DNA from: Thuidium tamariscinum
Lineage: Eukaryota > Streptophyta > Bryopsida > Hypnales > Thuidiaceae
Reading direction: 5' to 3'
NCBI GenBank assembly: GCA_947034885.2
Contig: OX344752.2
Coordinates: 4,960,001 to 5,024,000 of the forward strand
DNA: 64,000 nt
A model generated the notes under the pieces. That model saw nothing but the letters and a program-made list of their open reading frames with translations, had not been told where the DNA came from and searched no databases. The position numbers and the translations under genes were made by a program. This document shows positions 36,241 through 48,946 of this stretch, in pieces; position 1 is the first letter of the stretch; each line of letters starts with the position of its first letter.

Positions 36241-36644
36241 TTTTAGGCAGTTCACTACAAATGAAGATTTTATTTTATTTTATTTGAAATTTTGACACAA
36301 CATGTGTCCATTGTCCAAGGAGTAGCTTTAAGGCCAAATATTTTTCATAACTTTTGACTACATGGTTAAAAACTATGACATGATTTGTCATTTTCTTCAC
36401 TCAACAGGCCATTTGGGCAATAAAAAAAGATTCTTAAAGTTTTTTTTTAAGGATTAAAATTTTGAAACTCATTTATAAGATTTTTATCTAATTGAAAAGC
36501 TTTGAATCATTCCATTTTGGTAAATGAGTCAAAAGTTATAAGGAGTATTAGTTTGGGGTAGTTTGTAGCTGGTTATAGAATCTCTACACTACAAAAAAAC
36601 ACTTGAACTCCTACATGTAATTCAATTTTAAATATTTTTGGAAA

Positions 36645-36885
36645 AAATAAAAGAAGTAGGTGTAGATTGTTTATTACAACATTTTAACCACTAGGATTGG
36701 CATTTTTCAATTTCATTAATGAATTGTTTACAATTTTGTATTTTGGCTCATTTTTTACTTCTTTCTACTTACTATTTTTTTCCTCTATGTTGTACTGTAC
36801 AATTCCAAATGATTTGAAAATTTTTAAGCATGTAGCCAACTCACCTTTAAAAATGAATCCAAAAAGTAACCACTAATTTGAACTT
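36645..36885 (+). repeat. Dispersed direct repeat, copy 1
   Basis: About 240 bp beginning AATAAAAGAAGTAGGTGTAG. It recurs nearly identically at 38931-39165, in the same order relative to the foldback repeat. Confidence 0.9.
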
Positions 36886-38084
36886 CAATGTCAAATTCCA
36901 ATGCAAGGCCTCTCCTTTTATATACAAAATTTCAAGAATGAACATGTACACTTCTATCTTACATAGAAGGGTTCTTTCTCATCTATTGGACAATTTTATA
37001 TTGTCATCCATAGTAATATTATAGGGTTGAACTTTGATCAAAATAACCAATTAAAATCAATTGGTCAAAAGTAGCACACTATAATCCCATTATTATATCA
37101 CCTTGAATCCCAATCTTCTATCTTGGAGGGTATTAATCTATCCTTTCAAGGTTAAAATATGTCTCCTTCATGAAGTTGTAAGAACATTTGTAATAGGACA
37201 CTCTAAACAACTCACTAAATATAATCACTATCTTTTGTCTAATACAAAATTAGAACTTATAAGTACTATCATTGGAAGTGCATCTAAATTTTTCTTAGAA
37301 AGATACAACAAAATTTGGATGTAAAAATAAGACAACCAAAATAGAGCCCATTGAAAGCAAGATAAAAGACCAAAAAAATATATAATGTGACTTTGCAAAG
37401 AATAGACTTTATTCAACTTTGGAAACTTAGGCTACTGAATAAGTAGTTATGATTGTTACTTGTACATTAGTTTTCAAAGATAATGGAGGTGTAAACATCT
37501 TGCACTTAGAGGATGTCCCTCAAAATGCAACTATATAGGCCAAATTTCAATTTTTTTTGAGAATTTACTTTTGGGAAAATCAAAATTCCATCAATTGATG
37601 CAAAAATTTCCTTGAGTTCACTTAATGAAATGCAAAAATAAATGCAAAAGTAAAAAGTCTCATTTCAACCACACATTATTTTTCTACACTACTATGAAAA
37701 TGTAAACTTGGCAAGTCATCCTAATTTTAAATAGAATAATTTAAAAGAGGCTCAATAAAATTCTACATCTAGTACATGTATGTGACAAAATCTTTTGGGG
37801 ATCTATAGGGAAGAGTTCTTTTTAAATTAATGAATGTTGTGTGTATATATATAAATTTTTTATTGTCAAACTAAAATAGAATAAAGCACACAACACATAT
37901 TTAGTGTGCCACTTTATAATGCAACACATCATTCAAGTCAATCTTTTTTATATACTGGTAGTTGAAGTTTTGATGTTAGTAGTTTAGTTGACACATTTCT
38001 ATAAAAACTATTTCTTTTGCTAATAGTTTGGTGAACAACAAAAATTTAGTGGTAAAAACTATTTCATTTCAATAAGCATTATAA
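36886..38084. other. AT-rich spacer, no gene
   Basis: No conserved frame, LTR or RNA gene found. Confidence 0.5.
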
Positions 38085-38930
38085 CCTCTACCGCCACAAT
38101 GCAAAAAACGAAGTCCTTTTGCACAATTCTCCTTTTCAATAGGTCTGGTGAATTGAATCCAACCTGGGTCCATGGAAAACCGCTGAAATTTTTTATTTTT
38201 CATACATGATAAAATTTGCAAATTTTGAATTCATATTTGCAATGAAAGGCCCCAAATTAGTTAAAGAGGATATGTATGATAATTTAAGTAAGCACAATTG
38301 AGTTATTTGTAAAGTACACTAAACTGGGGTTTAAACCCATGAGTTTTGTGAAAAAATTGGTTGAGTTAAAAAAGTCAAAATAAAACTATAGGTATGAAAC
38401 TTATTTTTCCATCAAAATAGTGCTTAAAAAAGTCTGGTCCCCACTTTTGAAGTTGTGTGGCATAAATATCTTGCAAAAAAGTTTGACGCTTCAACTATAG
38501 TTGCCTTCTCAACTTCAAAAAAGTCATGCCCAAAGTGGGGGGGGGGGGGGGGGGCTTTACAAATAACTCAAATATAGGGGATATTTTTTTTACTTGCACC
38601 CCTAAAATGACTTAGAAGGGCTAAGTGAAGGGGCCACTATTCACCCCAACCCTTTCTTGGCCCTTCTAAATCATTCTTATTGTGCAAGTAAAAAAAATCC
38701 ATTTTGTGCATTACTAATTTATTGTGCATAACTAATTTATCATATAAGTCTTTCCAAGCTAATTTGGGGTCTCTCATTGCAAATATGAATTCAAAATTTG
38801 CAAATTTATCATGCAAAGAAAATTAAAAATGTAGTGTTTTTCCAATGGGCCAAGGGAGGGGATGGCAATTCACCTAGGCCCTTCAACCTCTAAACACCCA
38901 AACTTCGTTTTTTGGCAACATAGGAATAAA
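38085..38930. repeat. Foldback repeat, copy 2, interrupted by a small transposon
   Basis: The same foldback as at 35690-36240, with arms matching throughout, but split at 38298-38571 by a 274-bp insertion. Confidence 0.87.
38298..38571. mobile_element. 274-bp MITE-like element with perfect 17-bp TIRs and an 18-G run
   Basis: Left end TTGAGTTATTTGTAAAG, right end CTTTACAAATAACTCAA, perfect complements. Comparison with foldback copy 1 defines the insertion directly. It has no coding capacity. It holds an internal inverted pair (ACTTTTGAAGTTG and CAACTTCAAAAAAGT) and a run of 18 G at 38537-38554 close to the right TIR. A target duplication is not clear. Confidence 0.85.
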
Positions 38931-39165
38931 AGAAGTAGGTGTAGATTGTTTATTACAGCATTTTAACCACTAGGATTGGCATTTTTCAATTTCATTAATG
39001 AATTGTTTACAATTTAGTATTTTGGCTCATTTTCTACTTCTTTCTACTTACTATTTTTTTCTTCTATATTGTACAATTCCAAATGATTTGAAAATTTTTA
39101 AGCATGTAGCCAACTTGCCTTTAAAAATGAATCCAAAAAGTAACCACTTGAATTTGAACTTCTTT
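38931..39165 (+). repeat. Dispersed direct repeat, copy 2
   Basis: Matches 36645-36885. Together with the foldback copies this shows duplication of a segment of about 1.2 kb, copy 2 lacking about 400 bp between the two blocks. Confidence 0.9.
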
Positions 39166-39983
39166 TTAATACAAATGTGACCTTGTAAGTGCAACTGTTT
39201 GGTTTTTTATAAGGCCAAAAAAAATGAATTTTATCAATTCAAATGCTAATATCTTGCAATCTAAAAGATGAAAAATCCTGAATTTTTTTCTACATCTTTG
39301 CAAACAAGCATATTACAAGATTCTAGGATTATATGTGTCAAAAAAATTCCCAAATTTGGATACACTGTATTAGAAATGGTAGTTTTGGAGTGGTTTTGGT
39401 GAAAATATAGTCAAAACAATTTTGGGGTTAACAAAGTCACCAAGTTGGACTAAGCTTTCAATCTCACAAACAAGAAACAACATATGAACAACTGCTCTAT
39501 GATGGGATTTTGTATATGCTCACAAACCTGCTCCATGATGGGATTTTGTATGTCCTCACAAGATAGAGCTTTCTTTATATATAGCACTGTCATGATTGAA
39601 CTGACACATTCTGTGACTGGCCAACTTACTGAATAAACAAAAGTCATATTATAAAATACACAATAGTAGAGCTAGTTTTGAATAAATAGAAGGTTGAGAG
39701 CTTTGTGACTTCCTCTTCTGGTCATGAATGACTGCAAGTAGCATCCAAATTTGGCAGCTGAGGAAGGCATTTTTTGCATTTTGTTCAGCTGTACAATATT
39801 CTTTGTGGAATTTTGAAGGATGCAATTTTGTGATTGTCAAGGATTTCACAAGTTAGAGGATATCCATGAGATTATAACTTATTATTGATCTGGTGAGGAA
39901 AGTAGCTTTGTTAGAGGAAGCTTTGTTATTTGTTGTTGCTGCAAATCATATGTAGAAAACGTGGAGAGCTCTACTTGAAAAGT

Positions 39984-42900
39984 ATGGCAAGTCGAAGTTA
40001 TAAGTTGTCTGCTTCAATAGCTCAGAAGTACGCACCTCTAGTGAATCGAAGCCTCCCTTTACATGAGCAGACTCCAAAATCAAGTTTCCCATTTCAGCGT
40101 TCTCAAGGTTCTACAAATATTGATTTGTGGATTGATGGGTCCATCTACCCACATCATCCTTCTTCTCAAAAGCGTCCCAACTTTCGAATAGTGAGTGAGT
40201 TCTTAGAATTCGTTGGAGATGGAAGAAATGGTTTACTAGGATACATAGAAAGTTTGTGCTCTGCTGATTCAACACTTCAATTCAAGTTGAATGAAGTATT
40301 ACGAGAGAATCATGAACTGCGAGAGCAATCGATTCAAGGTTTGAGTGCTGCACAAGACCGCTTCTTACAAATCTCAGCAGAAAGACTTCTTGAGCGACAA
40401 AACTTCGAGCAACAAAGTAAAACTACATTAGAAGAGAACTCTGCTCTTAGAATTCAGATCCAAAACCTCAGTGTAGCTTTGCAGGGTACTAAAGATTCTT
40501 TCGATAATCAGCTCACACTCCTTCGAGCTGAAAACATCAAGAGAGATGAAGCTCAGCTTCAATCACAAATCGACTTCTGGGTAGATCATGAGAGCTTAAA
40601 GGAGGAACATATTGAAAGTATCAAGTCTATATCATCACAGTTGAGGAGGACAAAAGCAACCTTGAAGCGTCGTGATTTACGGATACAGAAAATGGTGAAA
40701 ACTCCTTACGGTTATCGATGTACTCCAAGACGTAGGAGGGACTTACATACGTTAGCTCCAAAGGGTGGTCATTCAAAAAGAATTCTGAGGTTGGCAAGAA
40801 GTATTATATTACCTAACACCACAAATGAAGTTCAACGTATAAACCGTGAATGTGGAAGTCGACAACGTTTGCATGGGAGCAAACAAATACAATCAAAAAC
40901 TGGAGAGGTTCTTGCATCTATGCTATCAGTTGGAGAGGTCAGTGTCATATGCAATCAACAGAAAATGGCATCAGTTGGAGTTGAAATTGCTAATCAGTTC
41001 ATGGAGAAGATTGGGGAGAATATTCAAGCTCACCACGTTGTAGAAACATGTGATCGAAATGGTATTACGCATAAAGGATGGGCAGCCATACACAAGCAAT
41101 ACAAAAGTGCTATAAAGTCTGCTGGAAGAGGTCTTCGAGTGAAGCTACCAAACCCTCATCAAATATCTTTGGTACGACAGATGTTGAATTTGAAGCTCAA
41201 TGAATACGTAGGAGAGTATTACTCAATTGAAGACACTTTGGAGGTTCAGCCATCTTCCAAATCAAAGAAGAAAGATCCCATTAAAGTCATCCTAAACCAC
41301 AACAACACATTGTTTGTTGATTTAGAACGAGTTCAACAAACGATGGTCAAAATGTACAACATCACTCCTGCAGGTAATGTCATCACATTATTTGTACAAT
41401 TTAATTAGCTTGATTTGGAACAAACCAATCGACTTGATCCCTGTTGACACTTCTAGCTTGCTTGCTTGAACAATCCACTTCTGACTTGTAAACTTGATTT
41501 TCGATGGTCACTACACCGACTAGTGTAGTTGATCGAACACAGTCCACAAACTTGAGTTTTGTTGGTCACTTCAGCAAGTTCTGTTTGTGTGTAGTAGATT
41601 AGTTTTATCACCAATTTTGTTTTGGTATGAGCAATTAGTGTTATGGAATTTTAGATGAAAGGAAGTACTACTATAATGAGTCAACTTAAAGTTTTTGTAA
41701 CTAGTTCCACAAAGGTCCAGAATTACAAAATGACTTGGATTTGATGCCAGTTCCATTTAACTTCTTACAAAAGTTACTGAAAATTTATTTCAAGGAGATA
41801 TGGGCCCTCCCACCCTGTCAATCAACTCTCAAAGAATTGCTTAAGAACAGACTACATACCTTACCATGTAGGTTGTCTGTCTAGCTCCAATTGCATTCCA
41901 TGCATGGGAATCTTCATTACTGTGAGTTACGTAAGTTAACCACTTATTTGTTGGAAAATGAGAGAGTTAGTTAGGGGTCCATAAACTGACCATCTAAGAC
42001 TTGGAACTGAATTTTGGATAGGTAAAACATCTTACAGCATTTTTCAATAAAATTTCCTTGAAAGACAAGTGGAATATGCATCTAACCCAAGTTGTTTTAT
42101 ATTTTTTGGAGCGTTGTGGAATTAGTTACAAATTTTTGAAGTTGAAAAAAAGTGGTCATATGTGGTCATCAAAAGTACCCACCTCCTCAAATGTGCAAAT
42201 TTGATATATTGAAGAAAGAAAAATGTACCTTAAGTTTAAGTCATGTTTGTCTTTTAATACCCAGTTTGAATTTGAGCCTCCTATCTTAGGTCTATATGTG
42301 TAAGAAGTATTCAGATAAAATGTTTGGAAATTATTCAAATAAATATTCAATTTTACAAATTGGAGTAGAAACTAAAGTAGAAGACCTTCATTTCATTAGT
42401 TGGACTCAAACTCAAAAAATATCAATTTTGTAGAGAAATTTCAGATTTATTCAATTTCTCAAAATACACTAAAATGGCAAATTTTGCCATTTGGTTTTTT
42501 ATTTACTTCTCAACTACATGAAAAAAAACATTAGTTAGACTAAAAACTCACTATTAGATACTCTTTGTAACTCAACATGAAAGGTAATAAAAAAAATAGA
42601 TGAAAAAGCTACTTGTGCAATGTTCTCCTTGGACTATCATCCAAATACTACAAAATGGTGTTGGTGGCAGTCTAGGGTTCAACGAGAAATGGTGATTCCA
42701 TTTTGACTAATACCAAATGAATTTGTTGTAGTAGGTCTTATAATATTTGAAGTGGCTTGAGTGTTATTATTTAAACTTGAACAATTCCGACCGCTACAAA
42801 AAGTGTTGTGGGGACTATGCCTTTTCAAAGCAACATCTTGTCTTTTTTAAAGAGCCGTTAGGGGAGGAGGCTCATAAACCGCTCATCTAAGGGCTGGTCC

Positions 42901-45364
42901 ACCTTTTTCATGTATTTGTTTGGATGGTAATATTTTTCACTCATTTTTCAGTGAAAGAAAAATAAACGAGGAATCTAACACAAGTTGTTTCATATTTTTT
43001 GAAGCATTATTGAATTAGTTATGAATTTTCAAACACAGTCTAGCATAGGGCCCTATCTGTGATCAGTAGGCCTTGCAAACCCATACATGTGCAGTTTGAA
43101 AAAAAAATGCTTCAAAAACTAGCACTGCAGCATGTGAAAAGTAATAGCATTTGTTTCTAAAAGTGTTCCTTTCTAAAACTAAAATGAATATTTGAATAAA
43201 TAATTATTTCAGATTTTTGAACACTTGAAAGAGGTACTTCAACAATATATGTGGTTGTGTGAATCTCTAACAATATCTTTTGCTATTTGGCAGAGGTTGA
43301 CGGACGGCCCTTAATTTTTGTATTAAAGTTAGATGAAGCTGAAATAGTTCACGGAGTGAAAATGGAGAGGGTGTCATTAACTTTGATGAACAGAGCTTTG
43401 GATAATTCAATACTTCCTGGTAGTGATTGTTACTTTTCAGTGCAATCAGAGCGTGAAATTTGGCCAGTTGCATCTTTCCAAATCCCTCGAGAAAACAATG
43501 AGATTTTGAGTTGGATATTTTCAAAGACAAAGATACCAGAGTTATTACAAGCCCAAGAAGAAGGTCAATTACTAGAAGTTCCAGGTATTGGTTTTTTCTC
43601 TGTCGAATGGCATCTAAGTGCTGATCTAAAGACCATTAAATGCATGTATGGATTGAAGCTTGGAGCTAATAGTCTACAAAGTTGCATTTATTGTAATCAC
43701 AAACGGGTAAAACCTGTTGTTTCTACAATTGCTCAAGCCACAGCAGCTGCTAAAAATAGAAAATTCACTTGGGAAGGAGGACTTTTTTCTTCAAAGGTTG
43801 AAGCCAAACCTTTGACTGGGTTTGAAGCAAATGGTCGTTGGAAACCTATTCTTCCAATCCCACTTGATCGAGTACATATTTGTACTATGCATGCAATGAA
43901 TAGGATCATTGAAAAATTAGTCCACATGCATTTTATGCATGTTTGGACAATTCGAGATTCTTTATTGCAGAAGCAAGCAATATGTGAAATGGAAAAGACA
44001 GTGTCCCTTACAGGAGTACATGGCGGAAATGTTGTCATATTTAAAGATGCAGATCTTTCAGGGAAAAGTAACAATGTTCCCAATAAACCTTCATTTAGTG
44101 GGGCTCATGCAATGAAATTCTTTGCTCCTAAGCCAAATGATACCAGTGAGAATCCTCACCCACTATATCTGGATTTAGTGAATGCTGAAAAAGATTTTAA
44201 CAACAATGGACAAGATAGGAGGGATCGCATAAAGGTATGGGCAACATTAGATGCTTTGCGTCTATACTTTTCTGGTCTTCGGTTAGAAGAAAACCAAACA
44301 GCACAAGACTTCAAAGTAAAGATGGACGAATGGGCTCAACAATATATAAAATGCTTTGGAGAATCAAATGTGACTCACTACATGGTAAGAAAAACTGTCA
44401 TCATTTTCTAAAATTGCACGTTCTACTCTTCAAAAGGCTCACCTTGAAGTCAATTGAACAAAAAAATCAATAATTGACGCAAAAAAAAATCCTTGACAAC
44501 CATATATACCTCAAGCTCAAAAGAAGATGGAAACCCTCGTCAAATACCCATTTTAAAGAGAAAACTTAATAAACTTAGCATGTACTGAACTGGCTCAGCT
44601 AGAAATCCAATAATAACAACTTCTTTTTCAAAGTCTGGATTATCAAATAGTTAGACAGATTAAAAAAAAGTTGTTGGACAAAAATTAAGCTGTAGGCAGG
44701 GATAGGAACGGGCCACTAGAGAGTATGGTTGGCTCTTGGAGTCACATGGGCTCTTGTACTCACAATGAGTATCATAGATTTTAATCTTACTCTTGAGATA
44801 GGAAACTAACTGAGTATAAATGATGCAACCAATAGAAGTAGTGACACTAATTAGGCATTATTTATTATTAGACTTATCAAATTTCATTTTTTTTGTTATT
44901 AAAAAGTAAATGAAAAGAAGTTTCAATACACAAAAGAATGCAACGTTTGGATATTGTATGCAAAAGTTATGAAGGGTCAAAGTTTTCTTTGTTATATTTT
45001 TTATTAAAATTGTTGTTTTATATTGCAGCACATTATTGCTAGACATGCAATATACTTCATTGAGCACTATGGATCCTTGGCAGTGTGGAATTGCCAAGGA
45101 ATGGAAAATTCCCATCATACGGCGAAAACTTGTTACCAACGACACACCCAACATGGAGGTGGAAAGAATAAAAAAAGTGCACTGATACAAACATATCAAC
45201 ATTGGTATCGTATCATTGCACATAGGTTTCGAAATAAAGAGCTTGCTTTGAATGCATCTAATTTAGCAAGAAATACAGGCATACTAGAGACCATTGCTCG
45301 AAGACGAGAAGCCTCACTGCAATCTAGTGCAATAGCTCACAGTGCACTATGGCGGGAAAAATGA
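39984..45364 (+). CDS. Unrecognised 938-aa protein, DDE-transposase-like (3 exons)
   Basis: Exons 39984-41373, 43294-44384, 45029-45364; each junction is GT-AG and phases agree, giving 938 aa. ATG at 39984 (MASRSYKLSASIAQ). Residues about 95-230 are heptad-like, rich in Gln, Glu and Leu (coiled coil). A basic cluster (about 225-265, TPRRRRDLH) follows. Exon 2 has Asp478 in LKLDEAEIVHG, Asp575 in WHLSADLKTIKCMYGL, a CxxC pair (Cys595, Cys598) and His659/His664 in VHICTMHAMN. Exon 3 has Glu853 in CQGMENSHH and then CYQRHTQHGGG. An Asp, a second Asp followed by CxxC and His pairs, and a distal Glu recall eukaryotic DDE transposases with an insertion before the Glu. The function and family are not established. 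No stop or frameshift interrupts it, so it may be active or domesticated. Confidence 0.6.
41690..42143. repeat. Foldback repeat inside intron 1 of the 39984 gene
   Basis: The arm at 41970-42143 (AACTGAATTTTGGATAGG..TTTTTTGGAGCGTTGTGG) is mirrored by the arm at 41690-41815. The same arm occurs at 53090-53262 in reverse orientation. It belongs to a repeat family with cores near 43000, 46140, 47100 and 59990. Confidence 0.75.
42890..43230 (+). repeat. Single arm of the same foldback family, in intron 1
   Basis: Contains GAATCTAACACAAGTTGTTT and GAATTAGTTATGAATTTTC. It matches 46080-46400 closely. Confidence 0.8.
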
Positions 45365-45999
45365 ATTCGCAAAGGTAGCAAGTGGATTCCTAATGAGGAT
45401 GATGTTTTATTGGATGTACACCAGACAAATGAGCCTAATATGTAGTTTTAGTTTAGTTCAAACTAGATATGAGTCTCATATACAAGAGATCAAATTCCAA
45501 ACTAGTTTCTTATATCAGACCAACACTTTGCTTCTAGTTTCATTCAAGGATATTGATGCAAAATGACAAAAGGCTAGCATGTTGATAATTATTCTAATCT
45601 TGTACAGGATTGCCCTTGATGCCTGTCATTTGATACTGTTACATACCACATGTGTTTGCAATTTGTCAAGCCTATAGTTAAAAAACAACAACTTATGGCT
45701 CCCATCTTTGAAAAATCATAACTAATTTAGTATTGCTTTGAAAATTATGAAACTACTTTTGTTGCATGCAGCATCTATTTTTCTCTTTCTAAGAAATTAA
45801 AAAAAATTTCATGGAAGCCCATGAAAAAATACAACTAGCCCTTAAATGGTCACTTTTCAAGTAGACTACCTTATATTATGTTCCAATTAGAAAGTCCACT
45901 TGATACAATGACATCTAGAAGAATCTTTAGACCAAAACTATTACAACCTTGAAAATCTGAAAACATTCAAACAATAAAGTAAAGAAATGAGGAATATCT
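45365..45999. other. Non-coding DNA 3' of the 938-aa gene
   Basis: Probable 3' flank. No further exon with sequence similarity was noticed; a continuation of the gene cannot be excluded. Confidence 0.4.
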
Positions 46000-47280
46000 T
46001 TTGGGTTAAGGTAATAGGCTCAAAAAACAATCATTTAAGTGATGATGTGCCTTTTTCATATATCTCTTGAGATGGAAATATTTTAAATTTATTTTTCAGT
46101 CAAAGAAAAATAGAAGAGGAATCTAACACAAGTTGTTTCATATTTTTTGAAGCATTATTGAATTAGTTATGAATTTTCAAACACAATTTGATATAGGTCC
46201 CTATTTGTGATCATAGGCCCTTGAAAACCCATCCATGCATAATTTGAAAAAAATCCAGGGCTTGTTCAAAAACTAGCATTGTAACAAGTATTAAGCAATG
46301 GAAATGGTTTCTAAAAAGCATCCCTTTCTAAATCTAAAATCAATGCTTGAATTAATCATTATTTTAGATTTTTCAATACTTGTAAGAAGGTAGTTGAACA
46401 ATGAATTCTTATTTCGAATTAAATTAATAAACACCTAGCTACTTAGTTAGAAATGAACTGAGTGTGACTCTTAAACCATCCATTGAAGAAGTAATAACAA
46501 ATCTTATCAAGGTCCATTGTAATCCATAGTTTATTTTCCCACAATTCAAGTGTCCTGTTCATAACCCCTATTGGATGGTTGAAATTGCCCACTCAATTTT
46601 AGAGCCCTCTTTTATAGTATGAATCCTCTCGGATAATCTCCTTGTATGGTAGGAGGCTCATAAATTGTGCAAGCTTTTGCACCTGCCTAGTAGGAGGGTC
46701 TAAAATGGATAGCTCATTGAGAGAAAATGAATTGTGGATTATATTCAAACATGCTAAGATTTGATTTTTACTATTTGAATGGATGGTTTCGGAGTTATAA
46801 TGTGTTCAATCTTAACTAAGTGGGTAGGTGTCTATTGAATTTATTCAAAATAAAAAATGGTTGTTGAATTGTCTTTTTTCAAGTGTTAAAAAAATGTGAA
46901 ATAATGATTGATTGAAGAATTCATTTTAGTTTTTGAAAGGGACACATTTAGAAACCATTTCTAGTGCTTTTTACATGTTGCATTACTAGTTTTTGAACCA
47001 AGCCAATTGTTTCTTGAAATTATACATGTATGGGTTTTCAAGGCTTATTGAGTTACAAATAGGATCCTATGACAAGTTGTGTTTGAAAATTCATAACTAA
47101 TTCAATAATGCTTCAAAAAATATGAAACAACTTGTGTTATATTCCTCATCTATTTTTCCTTGACTAAAAAATAAACTAAAAATATTTCCATCAAAAGACA
47201 TACACAAAAGAGACAGATCAGCTCTTAAATGAGTGGTTTCTAAGCCTCCTACCATAAGATAAATTCAATCCATTTTACAA
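46000..47280. repeat. Large foldback element, arms of about 420 bp
   Basis: The left arm at about 46000-46430 is repeated in reverse complement at about 46800-47280. Examples are ACACAAGTTGTTTCATATTT at 46128 and AAATATGAAACAACTTGTGT near 47115. The spacer of about 370 bp is also partly self-complementary. No coding capacity, so it would be a non-autonomous long-TIR element. Confidence 0.82.
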
Positions 47281-47822
47281 AGTATTCATTAGCTCATCCA
47301 AATGTTGCATTAATTTTATGTGCAAGTTCACCCTATTTTCACATTTACAAAGCTGCAGCATGTGGATCATAAATTGATTTAATCAAAGTCTTCAACTTGG
47401 AAAGTTAGTTGCTAATCTAGTTCATTGAATTTGAATTGAGAAACAACTGGTAATCTAACAATACAAAATGAGAGCTGAGTCACGCTGAGTCAATAAAATT
47501 GAGTGCAAAGGAAAGAAGTAAATCCACTTTAAGTCACTTTTTGAGACTGAGTGAATTCAAAGTCTATTCATTTTGAGATCCAGATTAATGATGAATCAAT
47601 CCAATTAAGCTTGAGGTTAGTTTCATTACAAATATTACATCTGCACCTTTGCATATAATGACACTGACTGAACCTAAACTTCTAAAAATCATAATTATGC
47701 TAAATATAAATCATAGTCATAGTTTTCTGCACAGAATGTGCAATCATAAAATGTAGAAATTACAAATTGTACTATTATTATGAAGAGAAAGTCCAAATCT
47801 GTAAGCATGCCAATGAACTCAA
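47281..47822. other. Spacer between the foldback and the broken gene
   Basis: AT-rich. Probably the 3' flank of the minus-strand gene. No separate feature seen. Confidence 0.45.
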
Positions 47823-48676
47823 TTATTCTCTAGGTATTAGACGTAACTTTTTTGGTGGTAAGACTTTGTCTACAGTATAGTTTTTCTCATTTCTGAGATT
47901 AACCTTGAAGACTGTATTGTCATCAACAATTGACATTCTAAAGTCTATATTTGCCCAATGATTTAACTGCACTAAAATTTCCTGTCGTACAATAGAAAGA
48001 GTCCATGGTAAACCCACTTCGATGTCTTGTGTAGTGTCACCAACTTCGCAATGTATGATGACTGAAACAAAAGGCTCATATTGGTCAAGAGCTTCCCAAC
48101 ATCCATTTGGGAGCATCTTCCACCTATTATAAACAAAGTGTGCATAGAGAGTTGATCTACCAATGTGGTATCTAAATCCCAAAGATTGTTGATGCACAAT
48201 TGTCTTTATCACATCAGCTCCTTTTGTAATTTTTGAATCCCATCCTTTGTCCATCATAGATGCACAAAGCTCAGCATCAATGTCTTTGATTATCCACATT
48301 ACTTTAGTCTTTTGTATGGTTTTAGCAACATGAAACATGTCAATAAATACTCCTATTGGAAGAAACCATGATAGATGAGTCACTTTACTACTTGTACCTG
48401 GTCTCATTGCATTTTGGAAGTCCAAACGCATTTTAGATCTAAAAGACTCTGTAGTTGACATATCAGGCAAAGGCCAATCCGGAGAGTCAAATGCTGGAAG
48501 TGGAATAGGCATTATTTTTCCATAAATTAATGGAGACTGAGATGGTAAATAGGAGTGGTTGTAGAAGAATACTCCATCTTCTAATAGGTCTTTATGTGTT
48601 CTGTCACCTCGAGTAAGCTCTCCAACATCAGCATGAATTACAACAATAATTCTGAGGATTGATTTTAGGTCAACCC

Positions 48677-48932
48677 TGTTGAAGATCATGTACATATTAG
48701 TGTAGACCATGTACATACAGCCCTAGGAGTAGCATTAGACACTAGGTGAGTCTTAGAGCTCATTGGGTATTGCTCGTAGTCAAAGGCAGCCCATGAAAGG
48801 TAGTTATCCCACATGGTTTGTGGATAACTAGGGAAAGGCTTTTAGTATAAGATCAGCCCACTCATGGGTCTTTGCATCTTCCTACCATCTAAGTAAAGCC
48901 TTTCATCCATTCATACCTTTGTTTTCTCAATA
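48677..48932 (+). repeat. 5' LTR of A2 (type A)
   Basis: 256 bp, TGTTGAAG to CTCAATA, preceded by AACCC. Confidence 0.94.
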
Positions 48933-48946
48933 GGTTATGGGCCCAC
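48933..48946 (+). promoter_or_regulatory. Half-tRNA primer-binding site of A2
   Basis: GGTTATGGGCCCAC, adjacent to the LTR. Confidence 0.85.

Noticed and set aside
43267..43530. 87-aa minus frame overlapping exon 2 of the 938-aa gene
   Set aside because: Lies opposite the spliced plus-strand frame and has no supporting motif.
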